The translations under genes were made by a program, and so were the position numbers. A stretch of DNA of 5,601 nt, taken from NCBI GenBank assembly GCA_905204635.1, contig CAJLAN010000124.1, positions 1 through 5,601 on the forward strand. The letters are read 5' to 3'. Source of the stretch: an uncultured Collinsella sp. (lineage in GTDB: Bacteria; Actinomycetota; Coriobacteriia; Coriobacteriales; Coriobacteriaceae). Below are positions 1 to 4,903 of the stretch, piece by piece (position 1 is the stretch's first letter; each line of letters opens with the position of its first letter). The notes beneath the pieces were generated by a model that saw nothing but the letters and a program-made list of their open reading frames with translations, had not been told where the DNA came from and ran no database searches.

Positions 1-284
1 TCGAAGCCGCCGGCACCGTAAGCACCGCCGCCGGCACCCGCTCCGTAGTTAGGGTCCACGCCCGCAAAGCCGAACTGGTCATAACGGGCTTTTTTATCAG
101 AGTCAGAGAGAACCTCATAGGCCTCGTTGACCTCCTTGAACTTCTCCTCTGCCTCTTTATTGTCAGGATTCAGGTCCGGATGATACTTCCGGGCCATCTT
201 CTTATATGCGCGCTTGATCTCGTCCTCGGATGCGCTCTTGTCAACGCCCAGAACCTCGTAATAATCACGTTTTTCTGCTGCCAT
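1..284 (-). CDS. dnaJ: Chaperone protein DnaJ, N-terminal part (cut by window edge)
   Basis: Hsp40 co-chaperone that stimulates the DnaK ATPase and delivers unfolded clients to it in the cytoplasm. Ninety-four codons are visible. Residues 5-70 form a typical J domain (DYYEVLGV at 7-14) with the diagnostic HPD tripeptide at 35-37 and the [14 protein letters not shown] helix at 48-61. From about residue 77 a Gly-rich linker begins ([15 protein letters not shown]), as in type I/II DnaJ. The zinc-finger and C-terminal domains lie outside the window, so full-length DnaJ and the CbpA type cannot be strictly separated. The ATG is supported by a GAGAGGAG ribosome binding site 8 bases upstream. Upstream on the same strand is a fragment ending in a DnaK tail, which suggests a dnaK-dnaJ order in which no grpE is seen between the two. 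Confidence 0.93.
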   Translation of the reverse strand, partial: MAAEKRDYYEVLGVDKSASEDEIKRAYKKMARKYHPDLNPDNKEAEEKFKEVNEAYEVLSDSDKKARYDQFGFAGVDPNYGAGAGGGAYGAGGF

Positions 285-318
285 ACTTGCTGCTCCTCTC
301 AGGAATCACTTAAGGATC

Positions 319-354
319 AGGAATCAGGAACCGGCTTCCCCGTTCCGGATTCCT
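319..354 (-). repeat. Strong inverted repeat in the leader of dnaJ
   Basis: Positions 319-331 and 342-354 form a 13-bp stem with a single mismatch (12 pairs) around a 10-base loop. The arm sequence AGGAATC occurs once more at 301-307, just upstream of the dnaJ ribosome binding site, so an alternative pairing of 301-307 with 348-354 is possible. No T-run follows on the minus strand, so it does not look like a simple Rho-independent terminator. It may be an mRNA processing or stabilising hairpin between dnaK and dnaJ, or a small intergenic repeat. Confidence 0.6.
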
Positions 355-378
355 CATCTCTAAGTTTGCTCCAAAACG

Positions 379-410
379 GCCCCAATGGGGCGGGGAATGA
401 TCCCCGTCCC
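379..410 (-). repeat. GC-rich overlapping hairpins after the DnaK-tail stop
   Basis: Positions 387-396 and 401-410 can form a 10-bp stem with one imperfect pair and the loop ATGA. Positions 379-383 and 387-391 form a competing 5-bp stem (GCCCC/GGGGC). They begin about 26 bases past the stop codon of the chimeric ORF. On the minus strand the inner hairpin is followed by CGTTTT, a poor U-tract, so a leaky terminator or attenuator before dnaJ is conceivable but not established. Confidence 0.4.
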
Positions 411-435
411 ATCGGTTCCGATCCGTATAGGTTTT

Positions 436-621
436 TTACTTCTTGTTCTGGTCGTCATCATCCACGACCTTGTAGTCGGCGTCGTAATACTGACCGTCCT
501 GCGCGCCGCCGGCCTGCTGACCGCCCATGTCGGGACCGCGATGGACGATGCGGTCCATCATCTTGGTGAGCACCTCGGATTGGTTATCCGTCCCACCGAC
601 AAAACCGACAAAACCGCACAT
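436..621 (-). CDS. Chimeric ORF: AsnB N-terminus fused in frame to DnaK C-terminal tail (probably non-functional)
   Basis: A 61-residue ORF made of two unrelated pieces. Residues 1-34 match the start of a glutamine-dependent asparagine synthetase: MCGFVGFVGG with the catalytic Cys2 of class II amidotransferases, then MMDRIVHRGPDMGG. Residues 35-61 are a Gln/Gly-rich linker followed by YYDADYKVVDDDD and a basic end, which is how many bacterial DnaK proteins finish. The switch falls near residues 29-36 (about 514-537). Neither half can work: the amidotransferase domain needs about 200 residues plus a synthetase domain, and the DnaK ATPase and most of the substrate domain are absent. The ORF has a good ribosome binding site (AGAGGGGA, 6 bases before ATG), evidently that of asnB. 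dnaJ follows 151 bases downstream on the same strand. A deletion scar, an ectopic recombination or an assembly join are all possible. Confidence 0.75.
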   Translation of the reverse strand: MCGFVGFVGGTDNQSEVLTKMMDRIVHRGPDMGGQQAGGAQDGQYYDADYKVVDDDDQNKK

Positions 622-672
622 ATACTATCCCCTCTGCTGTTGCTGGGCATCAAATCGAATCAGTAGCTTTTG

Positions 673-678
673 AGTATA
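673..678 (-). promoter_or_regulatory. Possible -10 box upstream of the asnB-like start
   Basis: Read on the minus strand this is TATACT, five of six matches to the sigma-70 -10 consensus. It lies about 51 bases before the ATG of the chimeric ORF, leaving room for a 40-45-base leader. No convincing -35 is seen at 16-18 bases upstream, where the sequence is GC-rich. If real, this would be an asnB promoter that now reads into the DnaK tail and possibly dnaJ. Confidence 0.3.
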
Positions 679-789
679 CCCGAGGGCGTAAAGAGGGGCG
701 GAATGTTCAGGCAATCTCAACTGAATCAGCTCCGCTGTGACACGCGCCGGTTACCTTTAATGGATATGAGGTGAATGGGGCGATTGTTT

Positions 790-798
790 TGCTATACT
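790..798 (+). promoter_or_regulatory. Extended -10 promoter element of tRNA-Val
   Basis: TGCTATACT combines an extended -10 TGn with a near-consensus -10 hexamer at 793-798. The predicted start is around 805, just ahead of the mature tRNA 5' end at 809. No clear -35 is visible at the expected spacing, which is tolerated by extended -10 promoters. Confidence 0.55.
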
Positions 799-808
799 CT
801 CTCCGCAC

Positions 809-884
809 GGGCGATTGGCGCAACGGTTAGCGCAGGTGCTTTACACGCACAAGGCTGGGGGTTCGAATCCCTCATCGCCCACCA
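809..884 (+). tRNA. tRNA-Val, anticodon TAC
   Basis: A full cloverleaf can be drawn. The acceptor stem is GGGCGAT (809-815) with ATCGCCC (874-880). The D stem is GCGC/GCGC (818-821, 830-833). The anticodon arm is 835-851 with loop TTTACAC and anticodon TAC at 842-844, reading GUA and other valine codons. The variable loop is 852-856. The T stem is 857-861/869-873 with loop TTCGAAT. The discriminator is A881 and the CCA end (882-884) is encoded. One oddity is a G-A mismatch at the top of the anticodon stem (835/851). It has its own extended -10 promoter and a terminator 10 bases downstream, so it is a single-gene transcription unit. Several spurious ORFs overlap it and should be ignored. Confidence 0.96.
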
Positions 885-893
885 TTGAATTGG

Positions 894-922
894 AAACGGT
901 CCTCGAAAGGGGACCGTTTTTG
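894..922 (+). terminator. Rho-independent terminator of tRNA-Val
   Basis: Positions 894-904 pair with 909-919 in an 11-bp stem (one G-U pair) closed by a GAAA tetraloop, followed directly by a T-run (TTTTTG). Position and shape fit termination of the tRNA transcript. Confidence 0.9.
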
Positions 923-928
923 TTTGGG

Positions 929-964
929 CCCATTTCATGGGATTCGAACCCGCAAGGGTGCGGA
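929..964 (+). repeat. tRNA-linked 36-base repeat, copy 1
   Basis: The pattern is CCCAT, five variable bases, GGGATTCGAACCCG, then GGGTGCGGA. The second copy is at 1117-1152. The central 26 bases (939-964) match that copy at 24 positions. The core GGGATTCGAACCCG is the reverse complement of a tRNA T arm, so the repeat may be tRNA-derived. It starts 7 bases after the T-run of the tRNA-Val terminator. Confidence 0.7.
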
Positions 965-1069
965 GCTGAGGAAACGCGAAGCGTTTTCCAGCGCAGCACG
1001 CAAGGAGCGGAGCGACGCAGCGGAAACGAGCGGCGCCAGCCGCACGCGGACATCCCGCTGGGGGCACCA
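939..1069 (+). repeat. GC-rich folded element ending in a tRNA-like acceptor/CCA sequence
   Basis: The ends of this stretch can pair: 939-943 with 1052-1056 (GGGAT/ATCCC), 950-953 with 1046-1049 (CCGC/GCGG) and 958-963 with 1040-1045 (GTGCGG/CCGCAC). Inside is a further stem at 970-989 (GGAAACGC/GCGTTTTCC with one bulged base) and several short GC-rich repeats. The last bases, ATCCCGCTGGGGGCACCA, look like the T-stem 3' strand, a 7-base acceptor strand, a discriminator A and an encoded CCA. No matching 5' half (GCCCCCA) or anticodon arm is present, so this is not a functional tRNA. It may be a degenerate tRNA gene or a tRNA-derived repeat. Confidence 0.5.
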
Positions 1070-1080
1070 TTTAAATTAAG

Positions 1081-1112
1081 AAGCCCGTTACCCTCGCGGT
1101 GGCGGGCTTTTT
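1081..1112 (+). terminator. Rho-independent terminator behind the tRNA-like 3' end
   Basis: AAGCCCG (1081-1087) pairs with CGGGCTT (1103-1109), with a small inner ACC/GGT stem (1090-1092, 1098-1100), and is followed by TTTTTG on the plus strand. It sits 11 bases after the CCA at 1067-1069, the same arrangement as the tRNA-Val terminator. This suggests that it once served a tRNA gene. Confidence 0.8.
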
Positions 1113-1116
1113 GATA

Positions 1117-1160
1117 CCCATGTGCCGGGATTCGAACCCGACAGGGTGCGGATCCCGGCA
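1117..1160 (+). repeat. tRNA-linked repeat, copy 2, within a perfect 9-bp hairpin
   Basis: This copy repeats CCCAT-N5-GGGATTCGAACCCG-N3-GGGTGCGGA (1117-1152), again 4 bases past a terminator T-run. Here TGCCGGGAT (1123-1131) pairs perfectly with ATCCCGGCA (1152-1160). The 20-base loop contains a smaller ACCC/GGGT stem. It looks like a compact form of the longer fold at 939-1069. Confidence 0.7.
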
Positions 1161-1167
1161 TCATCGC

Positions 1168-1400
1168 AAGGCCTGTGGACAAAAAATAGCAAATATGAGT
1201 ACTGTTACCATTTTAGTAACAGCGATTTCATGCCTTCAGAAGGCGATTTAGACCTCAGGTGTCCTACAGCGAAAGAATTGCAGACGTTTATCGGCTAAGT
1301 ACTTGGACATATGTTGCGTAACACTACATATTTTGCAAATAAATAATGTTACAGGACTTGTGACAGTACTCATATTTGACGTTTTTTGCCCACAGCCCTT
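1168..1400. repeat. 233-base segment bounded by long inverted repeats (MITE-like)
   Basis: Positions 1168-1208 and the reverse complement of 1360-1400 match at 35 of 41 bases, including an identical AAATATGAGTACTGT, a shared run of six A and a CTGTGG/TGTGGG end. Beyond that, both arms continue with seven variable bases and then GTAACA (1216-1221; 1347-1352 in reverse), giving arms of about 54 bases. In the left arm CTGTTAC/GTAACAG (1202-1208, 1216-1222) is a perfect 7-bp hairpin. The interior is AT-richer than the surroundings and has a small hairpin (GCCTT-CAG-AAGGC, 1232-1244) but no ORF of note. No transposase or convincing target duplication is visible. It could be a non-autonomous mobile element or a paired intergenic repeat. 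Confidence 0.65.
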
Positions 1401-1452
1401 TCTACCTAGGCAAATCGGCGGCAAAACGGGCTTCAAAGCGTCCTTCGCAAAC

Positions 1453-1489
1453 AAAAAGCCGGGGCCCGCGTAATGCGGACCCCGGCTTT
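1453..1489 (-). terminator. Rho-independent terminator of the glutamine synthetase gene
   Basis: Positions 1455-1464 and 1480-1489 form a perfect 10-bp stem (AAAGCCGGGG/CCCCGGCTTT). It is extended after one mismatch by CCGC/GCGG (1466-1469, 1475-1478) around a 5-base loop. Read on the minus strand it is followed by a T-run (TTTTTG). It starts 27 bases past the TAG stop of glnN. Confidence 0.92.
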
Positions 1490-1516
1490 CAACCGTGACG
1501 GTATGTTGTCCCAGTC

Positions 1517-3604
1517 CTACACGTAGAACAGGATGTCGTCGTAGGTCGGGACCGGCCAGTAGTCGGCAGCCACGATCTCCTCCATCGCATCCACGGCGGC
1601 ACGCAGCGCATCCATAGCGGGAACGACCTCGTGCGCGTACACGTTGGCCTGCTCCTGACCATCGAGGCCCTCGGCCTTCTGATGCACGGCGTCGAGCGCC
1701 TTGATGGAGTCGTTGATGGTGGTAATGCCGTTGCAGAGCTTGTTGAGCGTGTTCTGCTCGCACTGCATGGCGGCCTCAGCACCGGCGGCACGTATAGTCT
1801 CAAGGCCCTTAGCGACCTTGGTAGCATAGGCGGTAATGACCGGGCGATAGGTACGACGCGCCTCGCGAACCATCGTGGTGGCCTCGATGTTCATGAGCTT
1901 GTTGTACTTCTCGAGCTTGCAGTCGTAGCGGCACTGAGCCTCGGCCTTGGTCAGGACACCCGTCTCCTCAAAGAGCGCAATGGCCTTATCGGAAACAAAG
2001 GCGGGCAGGGCGTCGGCCGTGGTCTTGTTGTTGGCAAGACCACGCTTCTCGGCCTCAACGGGCCACTCGTCGGAGTAGCCGTCACCGGAGAACAGGATGC
2101 GCTGGTGGTCGGTCAGGACCTTCTTGCAGTACTCGAGCGCAGCGTCCTGGAACTCATCCTCGGGCGTACCCTCAAGCGCGTCGGCGAAGGACTTGAGCGA
2201 CTTGGCCACGGCGGCATCCAGCACCAGGTTGGAGTCGGAGACGTTCTGCTCGGAGCCGCAGGCACGGAACTCGAACTTATTGCCGGTGAAGGCAAACGGG
2301 GAGGTGCGGTTGCGGTCGGTGTTGTCCTGCATCAGCTTGGGCAGGGTATCGGCGCCCAGGTCGAGCACGCCGCGCGTGGCATGGACGGAAGCCTTGCCAT
2401 CGATGATCTTCTCGACGACCTCGGTAAGCTGGTCGCCCAGGAAGATGGACATAATCGCCGGAGGAGCCTCGTTGGCGCCCAGACGATGGTCGTTGCCGGC
2501 CGAGGCAACGGAGGCACGCAGGAGCTCCTGATAGTTATCGACGGCCTCGATCACCGCGGTGAGGAAGACGATGAACTGCAGGTTGTCGAGCGGGGTGTCG
2601 CCCGGATCGAGCAGATTCTCGGACTCGGTGCCAAGCGACCAGTTGTTGTGCTTGCCCGAACCGTTGATGCCCTCGAAGGGTTTCTCGTGCAGCAGGCAAA
2701 CCAAGTCGTGGCGGGAGGCGATGAGCTTCATTTTCTCCATCATGACCAGGTTCTGGTCGATGGCCTCGTTGACTTCGCCATAGACGGGGGCGAGCTCATG
2801 CTGGCAGGGAGCAACCTCGTTGTGCTTGGTCTTGGCGGGAATGCCGAGCGCCCACAGCTCATCGTCCAAGTCCTTCATGTAGGCCGAGACGGTGGGGCGG
2901 ATAGCGCCAAAGTAGTGCTCCTCGAGCTCCTGACCCTTGCATGGAGCAGCACCAAAGAGGGTGCGGCCGGTAATGACCAGGTCCTTGCGCTTGCGGTAGG
3001 CGTCCTTCTTGATCAGGAAGTACTCCTGCTCGTCGCCCACGGAAGGAACGACCTTCTTGGGGGTCTTACCGAACAGCGCCAAAACGCGCTTAGACTCACG
3101 CGAGAGCGCGGTCATGGAACGCAGCAGCGGGGTCTTCTTGTCCAGGGCCTCGCCCGTGTAGGAGCAGAAAGCCGTGGGGATGCACAGGACATCGTCCTTG
3201 ATAAAGGCGGGGCTAGTGGGATCCCAAGCGGTGTAGCCACGGGCCTCGAAGGTGGCGCGCAGGCCGCCGTTGGGGAAGCTGGAGGCATCGGGCTCGCCCT
3301 GGATGAGGTTCTTGCCCGTAAACTTGGTAATGGCGGTGCCGTCGTGGTTGGGCTCCAGGAAGCTGTCGTGCTTCTCGGAAGTAATGCCCGAAAGCGGCTG
3401 GAACCAGTGCGCGTAGTGCGTCGCGCCCTTGGAGATGGCCCAGACCTTCATGGCATGGGCAACGGCGTTGGCCACATCCAGGTCGAGCGGCTCACCGCCC
3501 TCGAGGGTTGCAGCAAGGCGCTTCCAAATGTCCTTGGGGAGGTAGTCCTTCATGACTTCCTCAGAGAACACCATGGTCCCGAAGCGGTCAGTAAGTTCGG
3601 CCAT
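1517..3604 (-). CDS. glnN: Glutamine synthetase type III (GSIII)
   Basis: Makes glutamine from glutamate, ammonia and ATP in the cytoplasm, the main entry point for ammonia at low nitrogen. At 695 residues it fits the GSIII family (about 700-730) and is far longer than GSI or GSII (about 350-470). Visible family signatures are DEQEYFLI (191-198, metal/glutamate site), [11 protein letters not shown] (260-270), [17 protein letters not shown] (307-323), [18 protein letters not shown] (367-384) and [17 protein letters not shown] (431-447). It ends with the family-typical [15 protein letters not shown] chose the ATG at 3604, giving MAELTDRFG, because AAGGGAG lies 6 bases before it. An in-frame ATG at 3667 has no ribosome binding site. 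It is transcribed alone, with its own terminator and a divergent neighbour (metF). The tyrosine-adenylylation control of GSI is not expected in this family. Confidence 0.97.
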   Translation of the reverse strand: MAELTDRFGTMVFSEEVMKDYLPKDIWKRLAATLEGGEPLDLDVANAVAHAMKVWAISKGATHYAHWFQPLSGITSEKHDSFLEPNHDGTAITKFTGKNLIQGEPDASSFPNGGLRATFEARGYTAWDPTSPAFIKDDVLCIPTAFCSYTGEALDKKTPLLRSMTALSRESKRVLALFGKTPKKVVPSVGDEQEYFLIKKDAYRKRKDLVITGRTLFGAAPCKGQELEEHYFGAIRPTVSAYMKDLDDELWALGIPAKTKHNEVAPCQHELAPVYGEVNEAIDQNLVMMEKMKLIASRHDLVCLLHEKPFEGINGSGKHNNWSLGTESENLLDPGDTPLDNLQFIVFLTAVIEAVDNYQELLRASVASAGNDHRLGANEAPPAIMSIFLGDQLTEVVEKIIDGKASVHATRGVLDLGADTLPKLMQDNTDRNRTSPFAFTGNKFEFRACGSEQNVSDSNLVLDAAVAKSLKSFADALEGTPEDEFQDAALEYCKKVLTDHQRILFSGDGYSDEWPVEAEKRGLANNKTTADALPAFVSDKAIALFEETGVLTKAEAQCRYDCKLEKYNKLMNIEATTMVREARRTYRPVITAYATKVAKGLETIRAAGAEAAMQCEQNTLNKLCNGITTINDSIKALDAVHQKAEGLDGQEQANVYAHEVVPAMDALRAAVDAMEEIVAADYWPVPTYDDILFYV

Positions 3605-3625
3605 ACGGAACTCCCTTCGTATCGG

Positions 3626-3644
3626 CACCGCGTGAGAAGCGGTG
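3626..3644 (-). promoter_or_regulatory. Hairpin in the glnN leader
   Basis: CACCGC (3626-3631) and GCGGTG (3639-3644) form a perfect 6-bp stem with a 7-base loop, ending about 12 bases before the ribosome binding site. It could tune translation or stability of the mRNA. There is no direct evidence of a role. Confidence 0.35.
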
Positions 3645-3683
3645 TTGATTACTAACGAACGAGTCATAGCTTAGACTCGCCGT

Positions 3684-3721
3684 GTTTCCGCGACATTACC
3701 GTTATGTTGCTGTCGCGAAAC
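3684..3721 (-). promoter_or_regulatory. Imperfect palindrome upstream of glnN
   Basis: GTTT-C-CGCGACA (3684-3695) mirrors TGTCGCG-AAAC (3711-3721): 11 pairs with one bulged base and a 15-base centre. It lies 80-117 bases ahead of the glnN ATG. This could be an operator for a nitrogen regulator or a structured 5' leader. No actinobacterial GlnR-type spacing (GTnAC-N6-GnAAC) was found in it. Confidence 0.4.
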
Positions 3722-3735
3722 CAATCAATGAGGTT

Positions 3736-3765
3736 ACCCTATCGAGGCGGCGTTGCCACCCTCAA
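3736..3765 (-). promoter_or_regulatory. Weak candidate promoter for glnN
   Basis: On the minus strand TTGAGG (3760-3765) and TAGGGT (3736-3741) are separated by 18 bases. The -10 matches the consensus at only four of six positions. It would start transcription just upstream of the palindrome at 3684-3721, placing that palindrome in the leader. Confidence 0.22.
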
Positions 3766-3840
3766 CAGCCAATCAACTGCATAAATTGCAGACCTCTCCC
3801 CATGGTTTAAGGGTAGTCAATTTGGGATGGAGCTCTATTA

Positions 3841-3866
3841 ACTGGTATTTTGCATCAGATACCAGT
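3841..3866. promoter_or_regulatory. Operator-like perfect palindrome upstream of metF
   Basis: ACTGGTAT (3841-3848) and ATACCAGT (3859-3866) form perfect 8-bp inverted arms separated by 10 bases, so the half-site centres are 18 bases apart. That geometry suits a dimeric repressor. No strong T-run follows, so a terminator is less likely. A possible -10 (TATAGT, 3870-3875) lies just downstream, which would put the palindrome over the promoter. The regulator is unknown. Confidence 0.45.
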
Positions 3867-3981
3867 CTTTATAGTCCGTGCCTAGATTAGCCGCTCTGTT
3901 ATAGAGAAAGCCGATAGCAAGGCATCTTTGATTGGTATCCCCGAATAACGAGTGAAACTCCACCGTGACACAGTGGTGCTG

Positions 3982-3987
3982 TAGAAT
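3982..3987 (+). promoter_or_regulatory. Possible -10 box of metF
   Basis: TAGAAT matches the -10 consensus at five of six positions and would give a leader of about 37 bases before the metF ATG. No matching -35 is seen, so the call is tentative. The alternative is TATAGT at 3870-3875, with a longer leader. Confidence 0.3.
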
Positions 3988-4030
3988 CCTTACAACACAT
4001 CACACTATTACGTATCTAGAGGAGCACGAT

Positions 4031-4903
4031 ATGCGCGTCGACGAGGTTTTTAAGCAGGCAGCATCCCAGGGCACCGCGCCCGTTTCGTTTGAGATGTTCC
4101 CGCCCAAGGGCGAGCTCACCCTCGACACGGCTCGCGAAGTGGCAGGCAATCTGTGCAAGCTTTCGCCGAGCTTTGTCTCGGTCACCTGCTCGGCTGGCGG
4201 CTCGGGCAACGGCGCCACCACCGCCCCCATCGCGCATATGATTACGAGCGAATTCGATACACCCTCGGTGGCACACCTTACCTGCGTGGGCCGCTCGCAT
4301 GCCGATATCGCCGCCAAGATCGACGAGTATCGCACCGCCGGCGTTGAAAACATTCTGGCCCTGCGTGGCGATCTCCCTGCCGGCGCGACCGAGGACGACA
4401 AGCCCGCCTCGGACTACGCCTACGCCCGCGACCTCATCCCCGAGCTCGTCGACGCCGGCTTTTGTGTGGGCGCCGCAGCCTACCCCGAGGGCCACATTGC
4501 CTGTGAGGACCTCAACCTCTCGGTCGAACACCTCAAGCAAAAGCAGGACGCCGGCGCGAGCTTCTTTGTGACGCAGCTCTTCTTTGATAATGAGTGCTTC
4601 TACCGTTTTCGCGAGCTTGCCGACAAGGCCGGCATCACCGTGCCCATTACCGCGGGCATCATGCCGTTTATGGGCAAGTCGCAGATCAGCCGCATGGTCT
4701 TTATGTGCGGCGCGTCGCTGCCCTCCCCCGTCATCAAGATTCTCGCCAAGTACGAGAACGACCCCGAGAGCCTGCAGGCAGCTGGTGTAGATTATGCAGC
4801 CCGCCAGCTTTGCGACCTCAAGGAGCACGGCGCTGACGGCCTGCACCTGTACACTATGAACCGTCCTGCGATCGCCGCGACCATTATGGAGCGCCTGGGG
4901 TAA
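4031..4903 (+). CDS. metF: Methylenetetrahydrofolate reductase (MetF)
   Basis: Flavoprotein that reduces 5,10-methylene-THF to 5-methyl-THF, the methyl donor for methionine synthase. The 290 residues fit the bacterial single-domain family, a TIM barrel carrying FAD. Recognisable blocks are SFEMFPPK (19-26, including the conserved acidic residue of the active site), FVSVTCSAGGSG (48-59), ENILALRGDLP (106-116, the LRGD flavin/folate loop), AAAYPEGH (148-155), FFVTQLFFDN (178-187, folate contact region) and ITAGIMPF (207-213). The C-terminus LHLYTMNRP (271-279) is also typical. The ATG at 4031 has AGAGGAG 6 bases upstream; the in-frame ATG at 3965 has no such site. The stop codon shares a base with the next start (TAATG), so the two genes are very probably translationally coupled. 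Confidence 0.97.
   Translation: MRVDEVFKQAASQGTAPVSFEMFPPKGELTLDTAREVAGNLCKLSPSFVSVTCSAGGSGNGATTAPIAHMITSEFDTPSVAHLTCVGRSHADIAAKIDEYRTAGVENILALRGDLPAGATEDDKPASDYAYARDLIPELVDAGFCVGAAAYPEGHIACEDLNLSVEHLKQKQDAGASFFVTQLFFDNECFYRFRELADKAGITVPITAGIMPFMGKSQISRMVFMCGASLPSPVIKILAKYENDPESLQAAGVDYAARQLCDLKEHGADGLHLYTMNRPAIAATIMERLG

Larger units (their letters stand above)
885..1516. other. 632-base stretch without protein genes: terminators, tRNA-linked repeats and an inverted-repeat element
   Basis: No credible protein gene is present. In order it holds the tRNA-Val terminator, a 36-base repeat copy, a GC-rich fold with a tRNA-like 3' end, a second terminator, a second copy of the repeat, a 233-base AT-richer segment flanked by long inverted repeats, about 50 bases in which nothing is seen, and the minus-strand terminator of the glutamine synthetase gene. 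Short ORFs across the first half lack ribosome binding sites and are translations of structured repeat DNA. Confidence 0.7.
3605..4030. other. 426-base divergent intergenic region between glnN and metF
   Basis: It contains no protein gene. The glnN half carries a leader hairpin and a long palindrome. The centre has a short CTGCA/TGCAG hairpin (3777-3791). The metF half carries an operator-like palindrome at 3841-3866 and a possible leader fold at 3879-3924. I searched by eye for S-box, cobalamin and T-box signatures and found none. Confidence 0.6.

Noticed and set aside
180..666. Plus-strand ORFs of 129 and 93 codons
   Set aside because: They are antisense to dnaJ and the AsnB/DnaK chimera, cross the hairpin cluster, and have no supporting start signals.
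815..1182. Several overlapping ORFs on both strands across tRNA-Val and the following repeats
   Set aside because: They run through a tRNA, two terminators and palindromic repeat DNA, lack ribosome binding sites, and their sequence reflects translated T-arm motifs.
1174..1182. TGTGGACAA, identical to the actinobacterial DnaA box in reverse, with a near copy at 1387-1395
   Set aside because: Only one exact box is present, with no cluster, AT-rich unwinding element or dnaA/dnaN neighbour. The second site is simply the mirrored arm of the repeat, so an origin is not supported.
1248..1763. 171-codon minus-strand ORF running past the glnN end
   Set aside because: It overlaps the glnN 3' end in another frame, the terminator and the inverted-repeat element, with no ribosome binding site.
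1631..3655. 674-codon open frame antisense to glnN
   Set aside because: A frame shadow caused by strong GC bias at third codon positions. The minus-strand product is an unmistakable glutamine synthetase and the antisense protein is low-complexity, rich in Gly, Leu and Val.
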